Positions 52,381 through 61,780 of a stretch of 64,000 bases of DNA are shown here, in pieces (within the stretch, counting starts at the first letter, position 1; each line of letters opens with the position of its first letter). The translations under genes were made by a program, and so were the position numbers. Source of the stretch: Terrimonas ginsenosidimutans (lineage in GTDB: Bacteria > Bacteroidota > Bacteroidia > Chitinophagales > Chitinophagaceae); NCBI RefSeq assembly GCF_022012415.1, contig NZ_JAKLTR010000001.1:310001-374000 (forward strand). Reading direction: 5' to 3'. The notes under the pieces are model-generated. The model did no database searches. It was not told the DNA's origin and saw only the letters and a list, made by a program, of their open reading frames with translations.

Positions 52381-53364
52381 ATGATCCAGACCATTTCCTT
52401 TCAGCCCGTTGATGACAACCGGCTGTTAGATTCCTATAGCAATACAGTCAGTTCAGTTGCGGAGACATCCGCCGGCTCTGTCGTTCATATCATTGTCCAG
52501 AAAAAGGTCATTGATCGCCAGACAAAGCAGAAACAGCTTGTCCCCGGCAGCGGTACCGGGTTTATCATCAGCAGTGATGGTTATATCGTAACCAATAATC
52601 ATGTGGTGGAAGATGCGCAGACCATCCGTGTGATCCTGTCAAATGGCAATGAAGTGAATGCCCAACTCCGCGGAACAGATCCCAGTACAGACATCGCCGT
52701 TTTAAAGATCCATGAATATGGTTTGAAAAGTCTTCAGTTTGCCAACAGCAAACAATTGAAGCCCGGCCAGATCGCAATTGCTATCGGCAACCCGATGGGG
52801 CTACAGTTCACCGTTACAGCGGGAGTCGTCAGCGCATTGGGACGAAGCCTTCGTGCATCCAACGGAAGGCTGATCGATGATGTGATCCAAACCGACGCGG
52901 CGCTTAATCCCGGAAACAGCGGCGGTCCGCTGATCAACAGTGCGGGGCAGGTGATCGGCGTAAATACCGCGATCATTAACGGCGGGCAGGGTCTTTGTTT
53001 TGCGGTAAGCAGCAATCTTGCCGCTTACGTGGCCGGTAAACTTATCATTGAGGGAAAAGTGCGGCGGGCTTACCTTGGCATTGCAGGCAATAATGTTTCG
53101 CTGACTGAAAGAATGATCGCCTCCAACAAACTACAAAACCGGTCCGGCGTCTATGTTACCGAAGTCGTTGCTGATGCCCCCGCACTGAACAACGCGATCA
53201 GGGTTGGAGATATCATCATTTCTTTTAACGAACATGCTATCGGTGGTATCGATGACCTGCACAGTAAACTATCCGGAGAAATGATCGGAGAATATGCAAA
53301 GCTCGGCGTGCTGCGTAACGGTTACAAACAGCAACTGGATGTAATGCCGGGTGAAACGCCGTAA
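52381..53364 (+). CDS. HtrA/DegP-like trypsin-family serine protease with PDZ domain, apparently cytoplasmic
   Basis: 327 aa. Catalytic triad H74 (TNNHVVEDA), D104 (DPSTDIAVLKI) and S180 (NPGNSGGPL). The C-terminal PDZ domain (about 230-320) contains GVYVTEVVADAPALNNAIRVGDIIISFN. There is no signal peptide or N-terminal membrane helix, unlike classical DegP/DegS, so it may act in the cytoplasm or be tethered otherwise. Length fits a one-PDZ member. Confidence 0.93.
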   Translation: MIQTISFQPVDDNRLLDSYSNTVSSVAETSAGSVVHIIVQKKVIDRQTKQKQLVPGSGTGFIISSDGYIVTNNHVVEDAQTIRVILSNGNEVNAQLRGTDPSTDIAVLKIHEYGLKSLQFANSKQLKPGQIAIAIGNPMGLQFTVTAGVVSALGRSLRASNGRLIDDVIQTDAALNPGNSGGPLINSAGQVIGVNTAIINGGQGLCFAVSSNLAAYVAGKLIIEGKVRRAYLGIAGNNVSLTERMIASNKLQNRSGVYVTEVVADAPALNNAIRVGDIIISFNEHAIGGIDDLHSKLSGEMIGEYAKLGVLRNGYKQQLDVMPGETP

Positions 53365-53410
53365 CGATAACAACAGCTTCGCCCACGGCGAAAGTCTTTG
53401 CCTTGCAGGC

Positions 53411-54196
53411 CTAATCTGCCGGGTAGGCTCCGACCGCATCAACCCCATCCTCATCAAACTTCAACACTTCCGTTGTAAGCGGATACCCGGATTTCCGGTA
53501 CTCGTCAACGATCACCGTTCCTATTCTTGCCGTAAAGAAGTCAAAGTCTTCTTCAGAAAAGATGTAACAGAAATCGCGCACAGGCATTACCGCATAAAAA
53601 GGAAAGCCAAACTCCGGTTCGGCCTTCTGCCTGAATGAAGGCGCAAACAGCAACGCCGTTTTCAGCGAAGCAAAGGGATGTTCGATCATGCCCAGCTTCC
53701 GCCCTTCCACGAGGCCGGCTTCAATAGAAGCCTGCTCTACCAGCAGGTCTGCATTTTTGTTTGCCTGGTCTGCCAGTTGTTCCAGGGAGATCCCCCACCG
53801 TTCAAGTTCACTGTAGTCGATAAACACAAGTTTACTATCACTCACCAGAACATATACTTTTCCGAATACCATCGTGACCGGCTGATATATCGGATCACCG
53901 ATCAGCGCACTCAGCGGGAGTAAGCTGACATAGATATGCTCTTTTACATCTGTCCATAAAGCCAGCTCTGTTCCTGTCGTTGCTGTGATCGTTTCGATCA
54001 GATCCGTAATAAAACGTTCATCCCTGTCCCGCTCGTAATTCCTGGTCACATTCTCAAGGCTTACGGTCACATCCGTATCACCACGGCGAATGCGGATCAG
54101 GCCGTCCGGGTCAACCGAACTGATCGACAATCCTTTTTTCTCAAGATTGTTCTTAAATATTCCGAACACAACTTCATTAATACTGACATCAGGCAT
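53411..54196 (-). CDS. DUF1444 (YtpQ-like) family protein
   Basis: 261 aa from the ATG at 54196 (MPDVSINEVVFGIF). The pattern VTVSLENVTRNYE, then a domain with LVFIDYSELERWGISLEQLADQANKNADLLVEQ, resembles the DUF1444 family (B. subtilis YtpQ), whose function is unknown. Soluble, no metal motif. It is in the same direction as the GH13 gene, but that gene lies 3' of it with its own promoter region unclear. Confidence 0.7.
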   Translation of the reverse strand: MPDVSINEVVFGIFKNNLEKKGLSISSVDPDGLIRIRRGDTDVTVSLENVTRNYERDRDERFITDLIETITATTGTELALWTDVKEHIYVSLLPLSALIGDPIYQPVTMVFGKVYVLVSDSKLVFIDYSELERWGISLEQLADQANKNADLLVEQASIEAGLVEGRKLGMIEHPFASLKTALLFAPSFRQKAEPEFGFPFYAVMPVRDFCYIFSEEDFDFFTARIGTVIVDEYRKSGYPLTTEVLKFDEDGVDAVGAYPAD

Positions 54197-54249
54197 AAAA
54201 CAAATTAAGCGTCTTGCAATGGAGAATGGCAAAGCTCAATAAAAACTTT

Positions 54250-55662
54250 CTACTTTCCATACAAAACCAGGTAGCCCCATGCCGGCAATTCAATCACATC
54301 GTCTCCTTTGATCACATAGTCTTTCCCTGTGAACAATTCTTTGTAATTGCCCGTAAAATAATCCGACTGCAACCTGACCCTGACAGGCTTCTCGCTGAAG
54401 TTGATCACAGGCATTACCTTGTCGCCATTCTTTTCTCGGAAGAAAGAGATCACCTGTTGAGGCTTGTCATTATACACTCTTACCATTTCTCCCCCCGCAG
54501 CGCCATTCCACAAAGCCTGGCTGGTATGCTTCAGCGCAAACAGCTTTTTATACATTCCATAGAAAGGGTGTGCTTTCCACGTGATCGGATCTTTGTCAAA
54601 GAATTTGAGGGAATGATCAAGCCCGGCCTCCTGTCCGCTGTAAACCAGCGGCATTCCGTTTACAGTGGACGCCATTACCATAGACGCTTCAAGCCCTTTA
54701 CCAAAATTGGAGTACTGGTTCCCTTCCCAGGAATTTTTATCATGGTTATCGGTGAATGTCATCCTGTATGCATCAGGTGGAACTGTATTCACGTCATGGG
54801 CCATGTATTCGACCAGGCCGCCTATTCCTTTCCTGCTGGTCGTTGCGTCTTTGAGCTTATCCCACAAGGTCCAGGAATAGGTCATATCAAATGCTTTCTT
54901 GTAGAGATCTCTCGACTCCCATTCTGCCAGCATGAAGACGGGTTTGATCGCGTCAAGTTCCTCCCGGACATTATCCCAGAAATCAACAGGAATAAAACCG
55001 GCAACATCGCAGCGGTAGCCATCTATACCGGCTTCTTTTACCCAGAATTTCAGCGCTTCGGTCATGTACTTGCGAAGACCGGGCTGGTTGTAATCAAAAT
55101 CGATGATATCTTCCCAGTCATACCAGGGTGTTGGCTGAAAATTTCCTTCCCTTGTCTTCGTGTACCATTCGGGATGTTCGGTCACGAGCTTGTTGTCCCA
55201 CGCAGAATGATTTGCAACCCAGTCGATGATCACGTGCATTCCCATTTTATGGATCGTATCCACCAATGCCCTGAGATCATTCATCGTTCCGAATTCAGGA
55301 TTGACCGCATAGTAATCCTTTACAGAGTATTCACTGCCTAACGAACCCTTCCTGTTCTTTACGCCGATCGGATGGATCGGCATCAGCCAGATGATATCAA
55401 TGCCCATCTCCTTCAACCTCGGCAAATGTGGCGTGAATGCGTTGAAGGTTCCCTCCGGTGTATACTGCCGGATATTCACTTCATAGATCGTCGCAGCTTT
55501 ACTCCATTCCGGATGTTTAAGCTCAACATAGTTGACGGGCTTATAACGGGTGCTGTCTTCATAATTTGCAACAAGGGCATCCGTTGCCGGGTGGTTATTT
55601 TTACTGCGGCATTGCGTGAACGCAGTGACAAGGAAAAGACCGGCGATCAGTATTTGTTTCAT
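54250..55662 (-). CDS. GH13 alpha-amylase family lipoprotein
   Basis: 470 aa from the ATG at 55662, with a lipobox (AFTQC). GH13 conserved regions are all present: region I HVIIDWVANHSAWD, region II GYRCDVAGF (nucleophile Asp), region III FMLAEWES (acid Glu), region IV FTDNHDKNSWEG. It hydrolyses alpha-glucosidic bonds in starch-like polymers or maltodextrins at the cell surface or periplasm. It converges on nothing obvious; downstream lies the DUF1444 gene 54 nt away. No Sus-type partner genes are nearby. Confidence 0.93.
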   Translation of the reverse strand: MKQILIAGLFLVTAFTQCRSKNNHPATDALVANYEDSTRYKPVNYVELKHPEWSKAATIYEVNIRQYTPEGTFNAFTPHLPRLKEMGIDIIWLMPIHPIGVKNRKGSLGSEYSVKDYYAVNPEFGTMNDLRALVDTIHKMGMHVIIDWVANHSAWDNKLVTEHPEWYTKTREGNFQPTPWYDWEDIIDFDYNQPGLRKYMTEALKFWVKEAGIDGYRCDVAGFIPVDFWDNVREELDAIKPVFMLAEWESRDLYKKAFDMTYSWTLWDKLKDATTSRKGIGGLVEYMAHDVNTVPPDAYRMTFTDNHDKNSWEGNQYSNFGKGLEASMVMASTVNGMPLVYSGQEAGLDHSLKFFDKDPITWKAHPFYGMYKKLFALKHTSQALWNGAAGGEMVRVYNDKPQQVISFFREKNGDKVMPVINFSEKPVRVRLQSDYFTGNYKELFTGKDYVIKGDDVIELPAWGYLVLYGK

Positions 55663-55997
55663 TGGCATGGGTTGATTTTTTTGTCAGGCATTGGTTCCTG
55701 AAGTTATTTTATTCCGGGGATGTTCGGCTACAGGAATGAACTTCAGGAATCATGCCTGAAATCGATCTGTAATGCGTATTGTTGGCGTGGAAGGAATACC
55801 CTGCCCGCAACAAAATACAGGATGAGTAACGATAAACATTGCGCACTTTGCGATACTCCTGCGCTTGTTCAACTTATAGGTCAGCGCAATCTCATCGCGT
55901 AAGCTGACGGCGATATTCCCAAACGTATAAGAGCGTGAAGAATACTGCATCAGTGCAATATCCCTCACGCTCTTCAGTTTAGAATTGAGATGGGTGC
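55663..55997. other. Intergenic region with a terminator hairpin
   Basis: 335 bases between the RtcB stop and the GH13 start on the same strand. A hairpin at 55929-55974 (AAGAGCGTGA with TCACGCTCTT, 10 bp) follows the RtcB gene. Nothing else is recognised. Confidence 0.5.
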
Positions 55998-57128
55998 CTA
56001 GATCTCCGTGTACTTAATCGTCACCACGGGCCTTGTCTGCGTCAGCTTTTTCAGGTACGGCTGATGCGTAAAGATGCACTCGCTGTCCTTATACGCGAAG
56101 TCAAACTCCTGGATATATCCGCCGGGAAAATTTCCCGAACGGTCCAGTAGTTCTTCAAACCTCTGGCGATACTCTCTTCTTTGTTTTTCCTTCAACACCG
56201 TTTTCCAGTACTTCATCGCGTCATATCTTGAAAGCTTTCGTCCGGCGCCATGAGCGCAGGAATACAACGCTTCAGAAAGTGATGCCGATGCGGCAGCCGT
56301 CACCAGCAGACTCCCTCTCGACATGGACAATGGTATCACCACGGTTCTGCCCGGCAGCAACTCCGTGCTTCCTTTGCGATGAACGATCCTGTCCTTTTCA
56401 AACCGCAAATGGTTATGAATAGAATCCTGCATCGAATAGGGTGTTCCGTACAGTTCTCCTGTTTCAGCAATTGTACTGAAATCGTTTTTCAGGTAGTCTT
56501 TCGGAATGTCCTTCTTTCCGGACTTTATGTAGCCGGCCTGCTGCAGGAAGATCATCGTTTTCACGACAAAGTTCTTACGGCGTTCATAACCCGACCTCAG
56601 CACTTTCTCATACTCGTCCAGGAAAGCAGAGGAAATGAAGCTGCGGTGAACATACCCCGCATCCTCTCCTGTTTGCGCCGCAAACTGACGGGATAATTCA
56701 ACTCCCGACTGATACAACGCTATACCACGGTTACGGGTACCTGTATGACAAATGATGTAGACGTCATTGTCATCTTCTTCGATTGAAAGAAAATGATTGC
56801 CGCCGCCAAGTCCTTCATCCGTCATTTTTTGATGAGCAAAGTTCAGCGCGGTATAATGTTTCGGCTTATCAAAAGTCCTGGTCCAGCAGGCTTTATTTAA
56901 TTTCAGAAACATCACACCGCAGCCAATATCCTTCCCGGTGATAGAAAGGTACGCGTGTTCGCCGGTTTCAAATGCTACGCCAACCGGCAGGGATTTTTCC
57001 TGGCAAAAATGTATGTCGGTAAACGCATTGATCTTATTTACAAACGGCTTGCCGGCATACTGTTGCAGTTGCTCCAGGGCATTGTTTTCAATGTCCGAAG
57101 CATTGCAATAAAATGCAATAGACTTCAT
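55998..57128 (-). CDS. RtcB-family RNA ligase homologue
   Basis: 376 aa, shorter than E. coli RtcB (about 408). GTP- and Mn-dependent ligation motifs are present: DIGCGVMFLKL (Cys metal ligand), GLGGGNHFLSIEE, ICHTGTRNRG, a RKGSTELLPG loop, IPLSMSRGSL and the guanylylated-His region SCAHGAGRKLSRYDA. It joins 2',3'-cyclic phosphate or 3'-phosphate RNA ends to 5'-OH ends. No RtcA is adjacent. It lies about 10 kb from the tRNA-like RNA locus, which makes an RNA-repair link attractive but unproven. Confidence 0.88.
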   Translation of the reverse strand: MKSIAFYCNASDIENNALEQLQQYAGKPFVNKINAFTDIHFCQEKSLPVGVAFETGEHAYLSITGKDIGCGVMFLKLNKACWTRTFDKPKHYTALNFAHQKMTDEGLGGGNHFLSIEEDDNDVYIICHTGTRNRGIALYQSGVELSRQFAAQTGEDAGYVHRSFISSAFLDEYEKVLRSGYERRKNFVVKTMIFLQQAGYIKSGKKDIPKDYLKNDFSTIAETGELYGTPYSMQDSIHNHLRFEKDRIVHRKGSTELLPGRTVVIPLSMSRGSLLVTAAASASLSEALYSCAHGAGRKLSRYDAMKYWKTVLKEKQRREYRQRFEELLDRSGNFPGGYIQEFDFAYKDSECIFTHQPYLKKLTQTRPVVTIKYTEI

Positions 57129-57464
57129 TGTCTTTGATTTCTTATGAATAAAGATTAGTTCCAGGGGCCTGGCGGGAACATCTGCCCCTTACAGAGATGT
57201 CAGCAGCCGAATTGTATTCGGAAAGGCAAAGGTAATAAAAAAAGAATGTTGCTGTGGTGAGTTGCTGAACATTGGGACCGCCACTGCCCTGATATGGCTA
57301 TAACGGCCTGTTCTACTGTATGATCAGTTTTAACTTAGGTCGCAACCGGCCCCTTTTTTGCCGCATTTACACGCCGCCGTTTCAGCTCTGGCACGTTAAT
57401 TTTACTATTACTGACAATGGCCAAAAGCCCGTCATCAAAAATTCATTAACCAAACTCAAAACAT
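57129..57464. other. Intergenic region, no recognised element
   Basis: 336 bases between the divergent RtcB and SRPBCC genes. Apart from a weak 6-bp hairpin around 57178-57200 I see no repeat, tRNA-like structure or operator. Confidence 0.45.
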
Positions 57465-57917
57465 ATGGAAAAGCTTCATTTCGACATTGACATCGATGCT
57501 CCCGCTGTGGCGGTATTTAACGCGATCACGGATAAGAAAAAATATGTAGAATGGTCAAGCGCCTTCAACCCTACTTCAACTTTCGAGGGCGGATGGGAAA
57601 AGGGTGATAAGATCCATTTTATCGGTACCAACAAGGAAGGAAAGAAAGAAGGAATGGTTTCGAGGATCAAAGAAAATATTCCTTACAAACAGATCTCTAT
57701 TCAACATCTTGGATTCCTTGACGGAGACAAAGAGATCACTGAAGGACCAGGAATTGAAAAATGGGCCAATGCAATGGAAGAATATTTCCTGGAAGAGACA
57801 AACGGGAAAACGAAATTCAGCGTCTCGATGGATATCACCGAAGACTTTAAAGATTATATGTCCAACACCTGGCCTAAAGCCCTGGAAAAGCTAAAAGAAG
57901 TAGCGGAAAGAGGATAG
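57465..57917 (+). CDS. SRPBCC/AHSA1-type START-like domain protein
   Basis: 150 aa with a helix-grip fold: LHFDIDIDAPAVAVFNAITDKKKYVEWSSAFNP, then FEGGWEKGDKIHFIG and the C-terminal helix TWPKALEKLKEVAERG. Family members bind hydrophobic ligands or act on Hsp90-like chaperones. No specific role can be assigned. Monocistronic. Confidence 0.88.
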   Translation: MEKLHFDIDIDAPAVAVFNAITDKKKYVEWSSAFNPTSTFEGGWEKGDKIHFIGTNKEGKKEGMVSRIKENIPYKQISIQHLGFLDGDKEITEGPGIEKWANAMEEYFLEETNGKTKFSVSMDITEDFKDYMSNTWPKALEKLKEVAERG

Positions 57918-58585
57918 ACAGGTGCGAGGGCGCATCTTTTTATTCGATTGACAATGGTTCCCGCAGATGAACGCAGATCAATGCGCAGATACGCAGATAA
58001 TTTCTGACGTATCGCTATTTATCTGCGGATCTGCGGTTTTTTATGTGCATTCATCTGCGGGAAACTATGACCGGCAGCATTAAAAATGCCGAAGCCTTTG
58101 ACCGTGCCCGTGTCTCCTTAGCTTGCTTCTGCTTCCCCGGTCCAGACGCTTTGGCTCCCCGGTTTCCGGGAACGAACAGAGAAGGATCCGGGGAAGCAAT
58201 GAGGAGGCAATGAGGAGGATCCGGGGAGAAATTACCGAACGCCATACGTTTTGAAGCCTGTCGCACCTGGTTTTAAGCTCTTCACCCAATTTTTCCGGGC
58301 GTTTTCAGGCCGCACGGGTGCGTAGCCCGTCTGTCTACTGCTGTTAAATTAAGGTTGGTGTCCGATGACCGATGACCGGGCGCCGCAGTTTGATAGTTCC
58401 CGAAGAAAAGCAGGCATCTACCAAATAGATTTCGATAAACACAAGAGATCTCCTGTTTGATGTTTGATTTCGGCCATCGGCCATCGATCTGATGCAGGAA
58501 ATTGAACTTAACGATATTGCCCCGTCCGCCTTGCTCTAAAAATCCATTTACTGTAATTTTAGAGACAATAATAGCAAAGAAGTCT
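57918..58585. repeat. Long intergenic region with a cgcagat-type inverted repeat
   Basis: 668 bases. 57956-58065 is a large imperfect inverted repeat: a GTTCCCGCAGATGAA-type arm (57956-57978) mirrors 58043-58065, and inner CGCAGAT/ATCTGCG units add pairs. Such CGCAGAT repeats are widespread in Bacteroidota intergenic DNA. GCAATGAGGAG is tandemly duplicated at 58196-58217. GGCCATCGGCCATCGATC (58472-58489) is an inverse copy of 35053-35070. No gene is convincing here. Confidence 0.6.
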
Positions 58586-59104
58586 ATGTCTTATATAATG
58601 GTTGATATTGAAGCAGACGGCCCGATCCCGGGAGACTACTCCATGATATCTTTTGGTGCAGTTGTGGTAAATGAAACACTCGACAAAAGTTTCTATGGAA
58701 AACTTAAACCTATTTCTGAAAGATATATCCCGGAGGCGTTGGCTGTTTCCGGATTCTCCCGGGAGGATACGATTATGTTTGACGATCCGGCCATGGTAAT
58801 GCAGCAGTTTGCAGACTGGTTAAAGGAACACTCGAAGGGCCGGCCGATCTTTATCAGCGATAATAATGGGTTCGACTGGATGTTCATTTGCTGGTATTTC
58901 CATCATTTCACCGGCAGCAACCCTTTTGGTCATAGCTCTCAGAATCTCGGCAGCTTGTATAAAGGCGTTGTAAAAGACGCTTCGAAAAACTTCAAACACC
59001 TTCGGAAAACGAAACATACGCATCATCCTGTAGATGACGCGAGGGGCAATGCAGAGGCTTTATGGGAGATAAAACGTACCCACGGCTTAAAGATCGGTCT
59101 TTAG
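58586..59104 (+). CDS. DEDDh-family 3'-5' exonuclease
   Basis: 172 aa from the ATG at 58586 (MSYIMVDIEAD). The DEDDh residues are Asp and Glu in VDIEADGP, Asp in SDNNGFDW, and His plus Asp in HHPVDDARGNAEAL. Acts on single-stranded DNA or RNA 3' ends; substrate not determined. The small size suggests an oligoribonuclease-like or RNase T-like enzyme. The frame is open to 58502, but the upstream part is not coding. Confidence 0.88.
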   Translation: MSYIMVDIEADGPIPGDYSMISFGAVVVNETLDKSFYGKLKPISERYIPEALAVSGFSREDTIMFDDPAMVMQQFADWLKEHSKGRPIFISDNNGFDWMFICWYFHHFTGSNPFGHSSQNLGSLYKGVVKDASKNFKHLRKTKHTHHPVDDARGNAEALWEIKRTHGLKIGL

Positions 59105-59145
59105 TTCAGCTGGCCATTTCGGATTACTTTTTGACAACCAGGGTA

Positions 59146-59175
59146 TTGCAAAATTGAAAATGGTTTTTTATTTTG
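59146..59175 (+). promoter_or_regulatory. Promoter of the lipoprotein gene
   Basis: TTG (59146-59148), exactly 19 nt, then TTATTTTG (59168-59175), seven of eight positions matching TAnnTTTG, 35 nt upstream of the ATG at 59211. Confidence 0.65.
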
Positions 59176-59210
59176 TATGCCCAAACCACCAACCACCAGC
59201 CAACATCCAC

Positions 59211-59642
59211 ATGAAAAGAACCATCCTCTTATCAGGAATAGCCTGTCTGTTATTGACAGCCTCCTGTAAAAAACACCAGGACCCACTGATCGAATTACGC
59301 AACAACTGGTATTCCTTTATCAGCGCAGAAATTCCCGGTTACCATTTTATCGGCTTTGAAAGCAACCAACTCATGGATCTGCCAGTAACAAACAACACGG
59401 ATTTTACAATAGACGAAATTGTCGTGTCTGTTAATTACATCGGCAAAACGGGAGAGATCCGTCGTTCAGAAGAGTTATCGCTATTTAATGTTCCGCCACA
59501 TTCGGTAAGATCTGTTCAGGCGCCTTATGCTCCGGCCGATATGGCCATGGATATTCAATTTCGTAACATCACTTCAAAGCAAATGAGTTTCGCTTATCCC
59601 GGTTCAAGCACAAACGCAACCGACCCTTATTTCTTCCATTAA
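59211..59642 (+). CDS. Small lipoprotein, hypothetical
   Basis: 143 aa. The ATG at 59211 gives a lipobox (ACLLLTASC). The mature part is beta-rich and includes NNTDFTIDEIVVSVNYIGKTG and SVRSVQAPYAPADMAMDIQF, a fibronectin-like pattern. No family recognised. A promoter of good quality precedes it, so it is a separate transcription unit. Confidence 0.75.
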   Translation: MKRTILLSGIACLLLTASCKKHQDPLIELRNNWYSFISAEIPGYHFIGFESNQLMDLPVTNNTDFTIDEIVVSVNYIGKTGEIRRSEELSLFNVPPHSVRSVQAPYAPADMAMDIQFRNITSKQMSFAYPGSSTNATDPYFFH

Positions 59643-59763
59643 CGGCAAAGCCGGTATTGCAAAGTTGGGATATCTTTATTCGCATCTGTACGCCAGGCCG
59701 GCGGACAGATGCGAATCTCTTCCCCAGACAGGAAGTTCATCCAGAATATCTAAACTTTCCCGT

Positions 59764-61608
59764 ATGCAAATCCGACTATTAACAACGGTTACAGCGCTCT
59801 TTCTCTCTGTTCTTATCCATGCACAATCCTATCAGTACACGGTTGATCTTAATGACACGACCGGCGACCGCCTGAAAGTAGAACTTATCTGCCCGGCGGT
59901 ATCGCAATCCGAGATCCGGTTCTATATGCCTAAGATCCTGCCAGGCACTTACATGAACAGCAATTTTGGAAAATACGTGCAGGACTTCCAGGCTTTTGAT
60001 AAAAATGGCACCAAACTGGCCGTCAGCAAAAAAGATGATAACAGCTGGAGCATCAAACAAGCCGATCGTCTTCATCGCATCACCTATTCTGTTGACGATA
60101 CCTGGGACGCGACCATCGACAACCCCGTGTATGAAATGGTGGGGACCAACTTCGAAGGAGGAAAGAACTTTGTCATCAACACCTGCGGCGTATTTGGCTA
60201 CCTTGACGGAATGAAGAAAGTTCCCTTTGAACTCAACTTCACAAAACCTGCCGGATTTTATGCCGCAACAGGCCTGAAGCCATCGGCCACCACGAATACA
60301 TCAGACAAGTTCCTTTGCGGGAACGTTGACGAACTATATGATTCACCGATCATGTATTCGCTACCAGACACGGCAACACTAAAAGTAGGTGGCGCGGATA
60401 TCATGATCGCCGTATATTCACCTCACAAAGCAGCCACCGCAAAATTCATCGCAACCAATTTTGAAAAGCTGATGAAAGGATCCGCAGCTTATCTCAAAGG
60501 AAAATTACCCGTTGATAAATACGCTTTCATCTTTTACTTCAACGGAGAACAAAAAGCATTTAAAACATCCGGTGCATGGGAGCACTCGTACTCGTCTTTC
60601 TATGCATTGCAGGAGCAGGATCAGCAGCAGGCGATCGGTAGCTGGATAGATATAGCAGCACATGAATTCTTTCATATCGTTACACCACTTACCATCAGCT
60701 CAAAAGAAGTAAAAGAATTCAACTTCAATGAACCCATTCTCTCAAAGCATCTCTGGCTTTATGAGGGAAGTACCGAATACTATGCAAACCACATGCAGGT
60801 ATGGGCGGGTATTGTTTCTCCCGAAGAATTTATCAGCGCACTCGAAACAAAGATCAAATATTCGCGCGGCTATTTTAAGGATGATCTCTCATTGGCAGAA
60901 CTTGGAAAGGAAAGTGCCGGCAAATGGCATGAACAATACGGAAACATTTACATGAAAGGCGCGCTCGTATCCGCAGCACTGGATCTTTACCTGATGAAGC
61001 TCTCCGGCGGACAATATGCTCTCCGCGACCTGAAGCATGACCTCGGCATCCTTTATGGAAAAGATAAATACTTCCTCGATGATGAATTATATGACGCCAT
61101 TGCTAAACTCACCTTTCCTGAAGTAAAAGATTTCCTTGTGAAATATGTCGACGGTAGTAATCCAACACCCTACGAAGAGTTTTTCAGCATCGCAGGCATA
61201 GATTATCTCAGGAAAAAAACCATTCAGGCCATCTCCTTCGGGCGTATTGATATCAAAGAACAAAAGGGTAAGATCGTTATCACAGACGTTTCTAACATGA
61301 ATCAGTTCGGGCAGAAAATGGGTTACCAGAAAGATGATGAGCTTATAAGCATAAATGGAGAAGCTGTGACGAAAATAAATATGGACCTGGTGATCCGCAA
61401 ATTCAACGCAACGGCAAAAGAAGGCGATGATCTGACGGTGGTCGTATCCCGGAAGGTGAATGGCAAAAAGAACACCCAGGTTACGCTCTCACAAAAGGTT
61501 TTCAAAGCAGACCGCGTGATCGAACACGTACTGGAGATCAACCCTAACCCTACAGCTGAACAGGCCGCGATCAGAAAGATCTGGTGGGGCCAGGGCTTTT
61601 GTAAGTAA
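59764..61608 (+). CDS. M61-family metallopeptidase (glycyl aminopeptidase type) with PDZ domain
   Basis: 614 aa from the ATG at 59764, which opens a signal peptide (LLTTVTALFLSVLIHAQ). The N-terminal beta domain precedes the HExxH zinc motif in IAAHEFFHIVTPL, followed by a Glu ligand in LWLYEGSTEYYA. A C-terminal PDZ domain carries VSNMNQFGQKMGYQKDDELISINGEAV. M61 enzymes are periplasmic aminopeptidases preferring Gly or Ala. Length is normal for the family. Confidence 0.93.
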   Translation: MQIRLLTTVTALFLSVLIHAQSYQYTVDLNDTTGDRLKVELICPAVSQSEIRFYMPKILPGTYMNSNFGKYVQDFQAFDKNGTKLAVSKKDDNSWSIKQADRLHRITYSVDDTWDATIDNPVYEMVGTNFEGGKNFVINTCGVFGYLDGMKKVPFELNFTKPAGFYAATGLKPSATTNTSDKFLCGNVDELYDSPIMYSLPDTATLKVGGADIMIAVYSPHKAATAKFIATNFEKLMKGSAAYLKGKLPVDKYAFIFYFNGEQKAFKTSGAWEHSYSSFYALQEQDQQQAIGSWIDIAAHEFFHIVTPLTISSKEVKEFNFNEPILSKHLWLYEGSTEYYANHMQVWAGIVSPEEFISALETKIKYSRGYFKDDLSLAELGKESAGKWHEQYGNIYMKGALVSAALDLYLMKLSGGQYALRDLKHDLGILYGKDKYFLDDELYDAIAKLTFPEVKDFLVKYVDGSNPTPYEEFFSIAGIDYLRKKTIQAISFGRIDIKEQKGKIVITDVSNMNQFGQKMGYQKDDELISINGEAVTKINMDLVIRKFNATAKEGDDLTVVVSRKVNGKKNTQVTLSQKVFKADRVIEHVLEINPNPTAEQAAIRKIWWGQGFCK

Positions 61609-61755
61609 GATTATGTTGACCCTGATGCGCCGGGACCCGCATGTGTTCCCGGCTAAGGACCCCGCTGATGTGCGCGGATTCATTGCCGCAGGTAAGCTGA
61701 TAATGATAAGCCTGATCCGGTTAATAACCGTGTAGCAACATTAGATCATTTCCTG

Positions 61756-61763
61756 TAGGTTTG
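61756..61763 (+). promoter_or_regulatory. -7 box of the Xaa-Pro aminopeptidase gene
   Basis: TAGGTTTG, an exact TAnnTTTG match, 17 nt upstream of the ATG at 61781. No clear TTG is seen at the -33 spacing. Confidence 0.45.
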
Positions 61764-61780
61764 TACCTCATTTTTTCAAT

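Noticed and set aside
54214-55341. 375-aa frame antisense to the GH13 gene
   Set aside because: Opposite strand of a clearly conserved amylase; no start signal or motif of its own.
58051-58289. Short minus-strand frames near the CGCAGAT repeat
   Set aside because: They consist of tandem-duplicated low-complexity sequence and run into the repeat.
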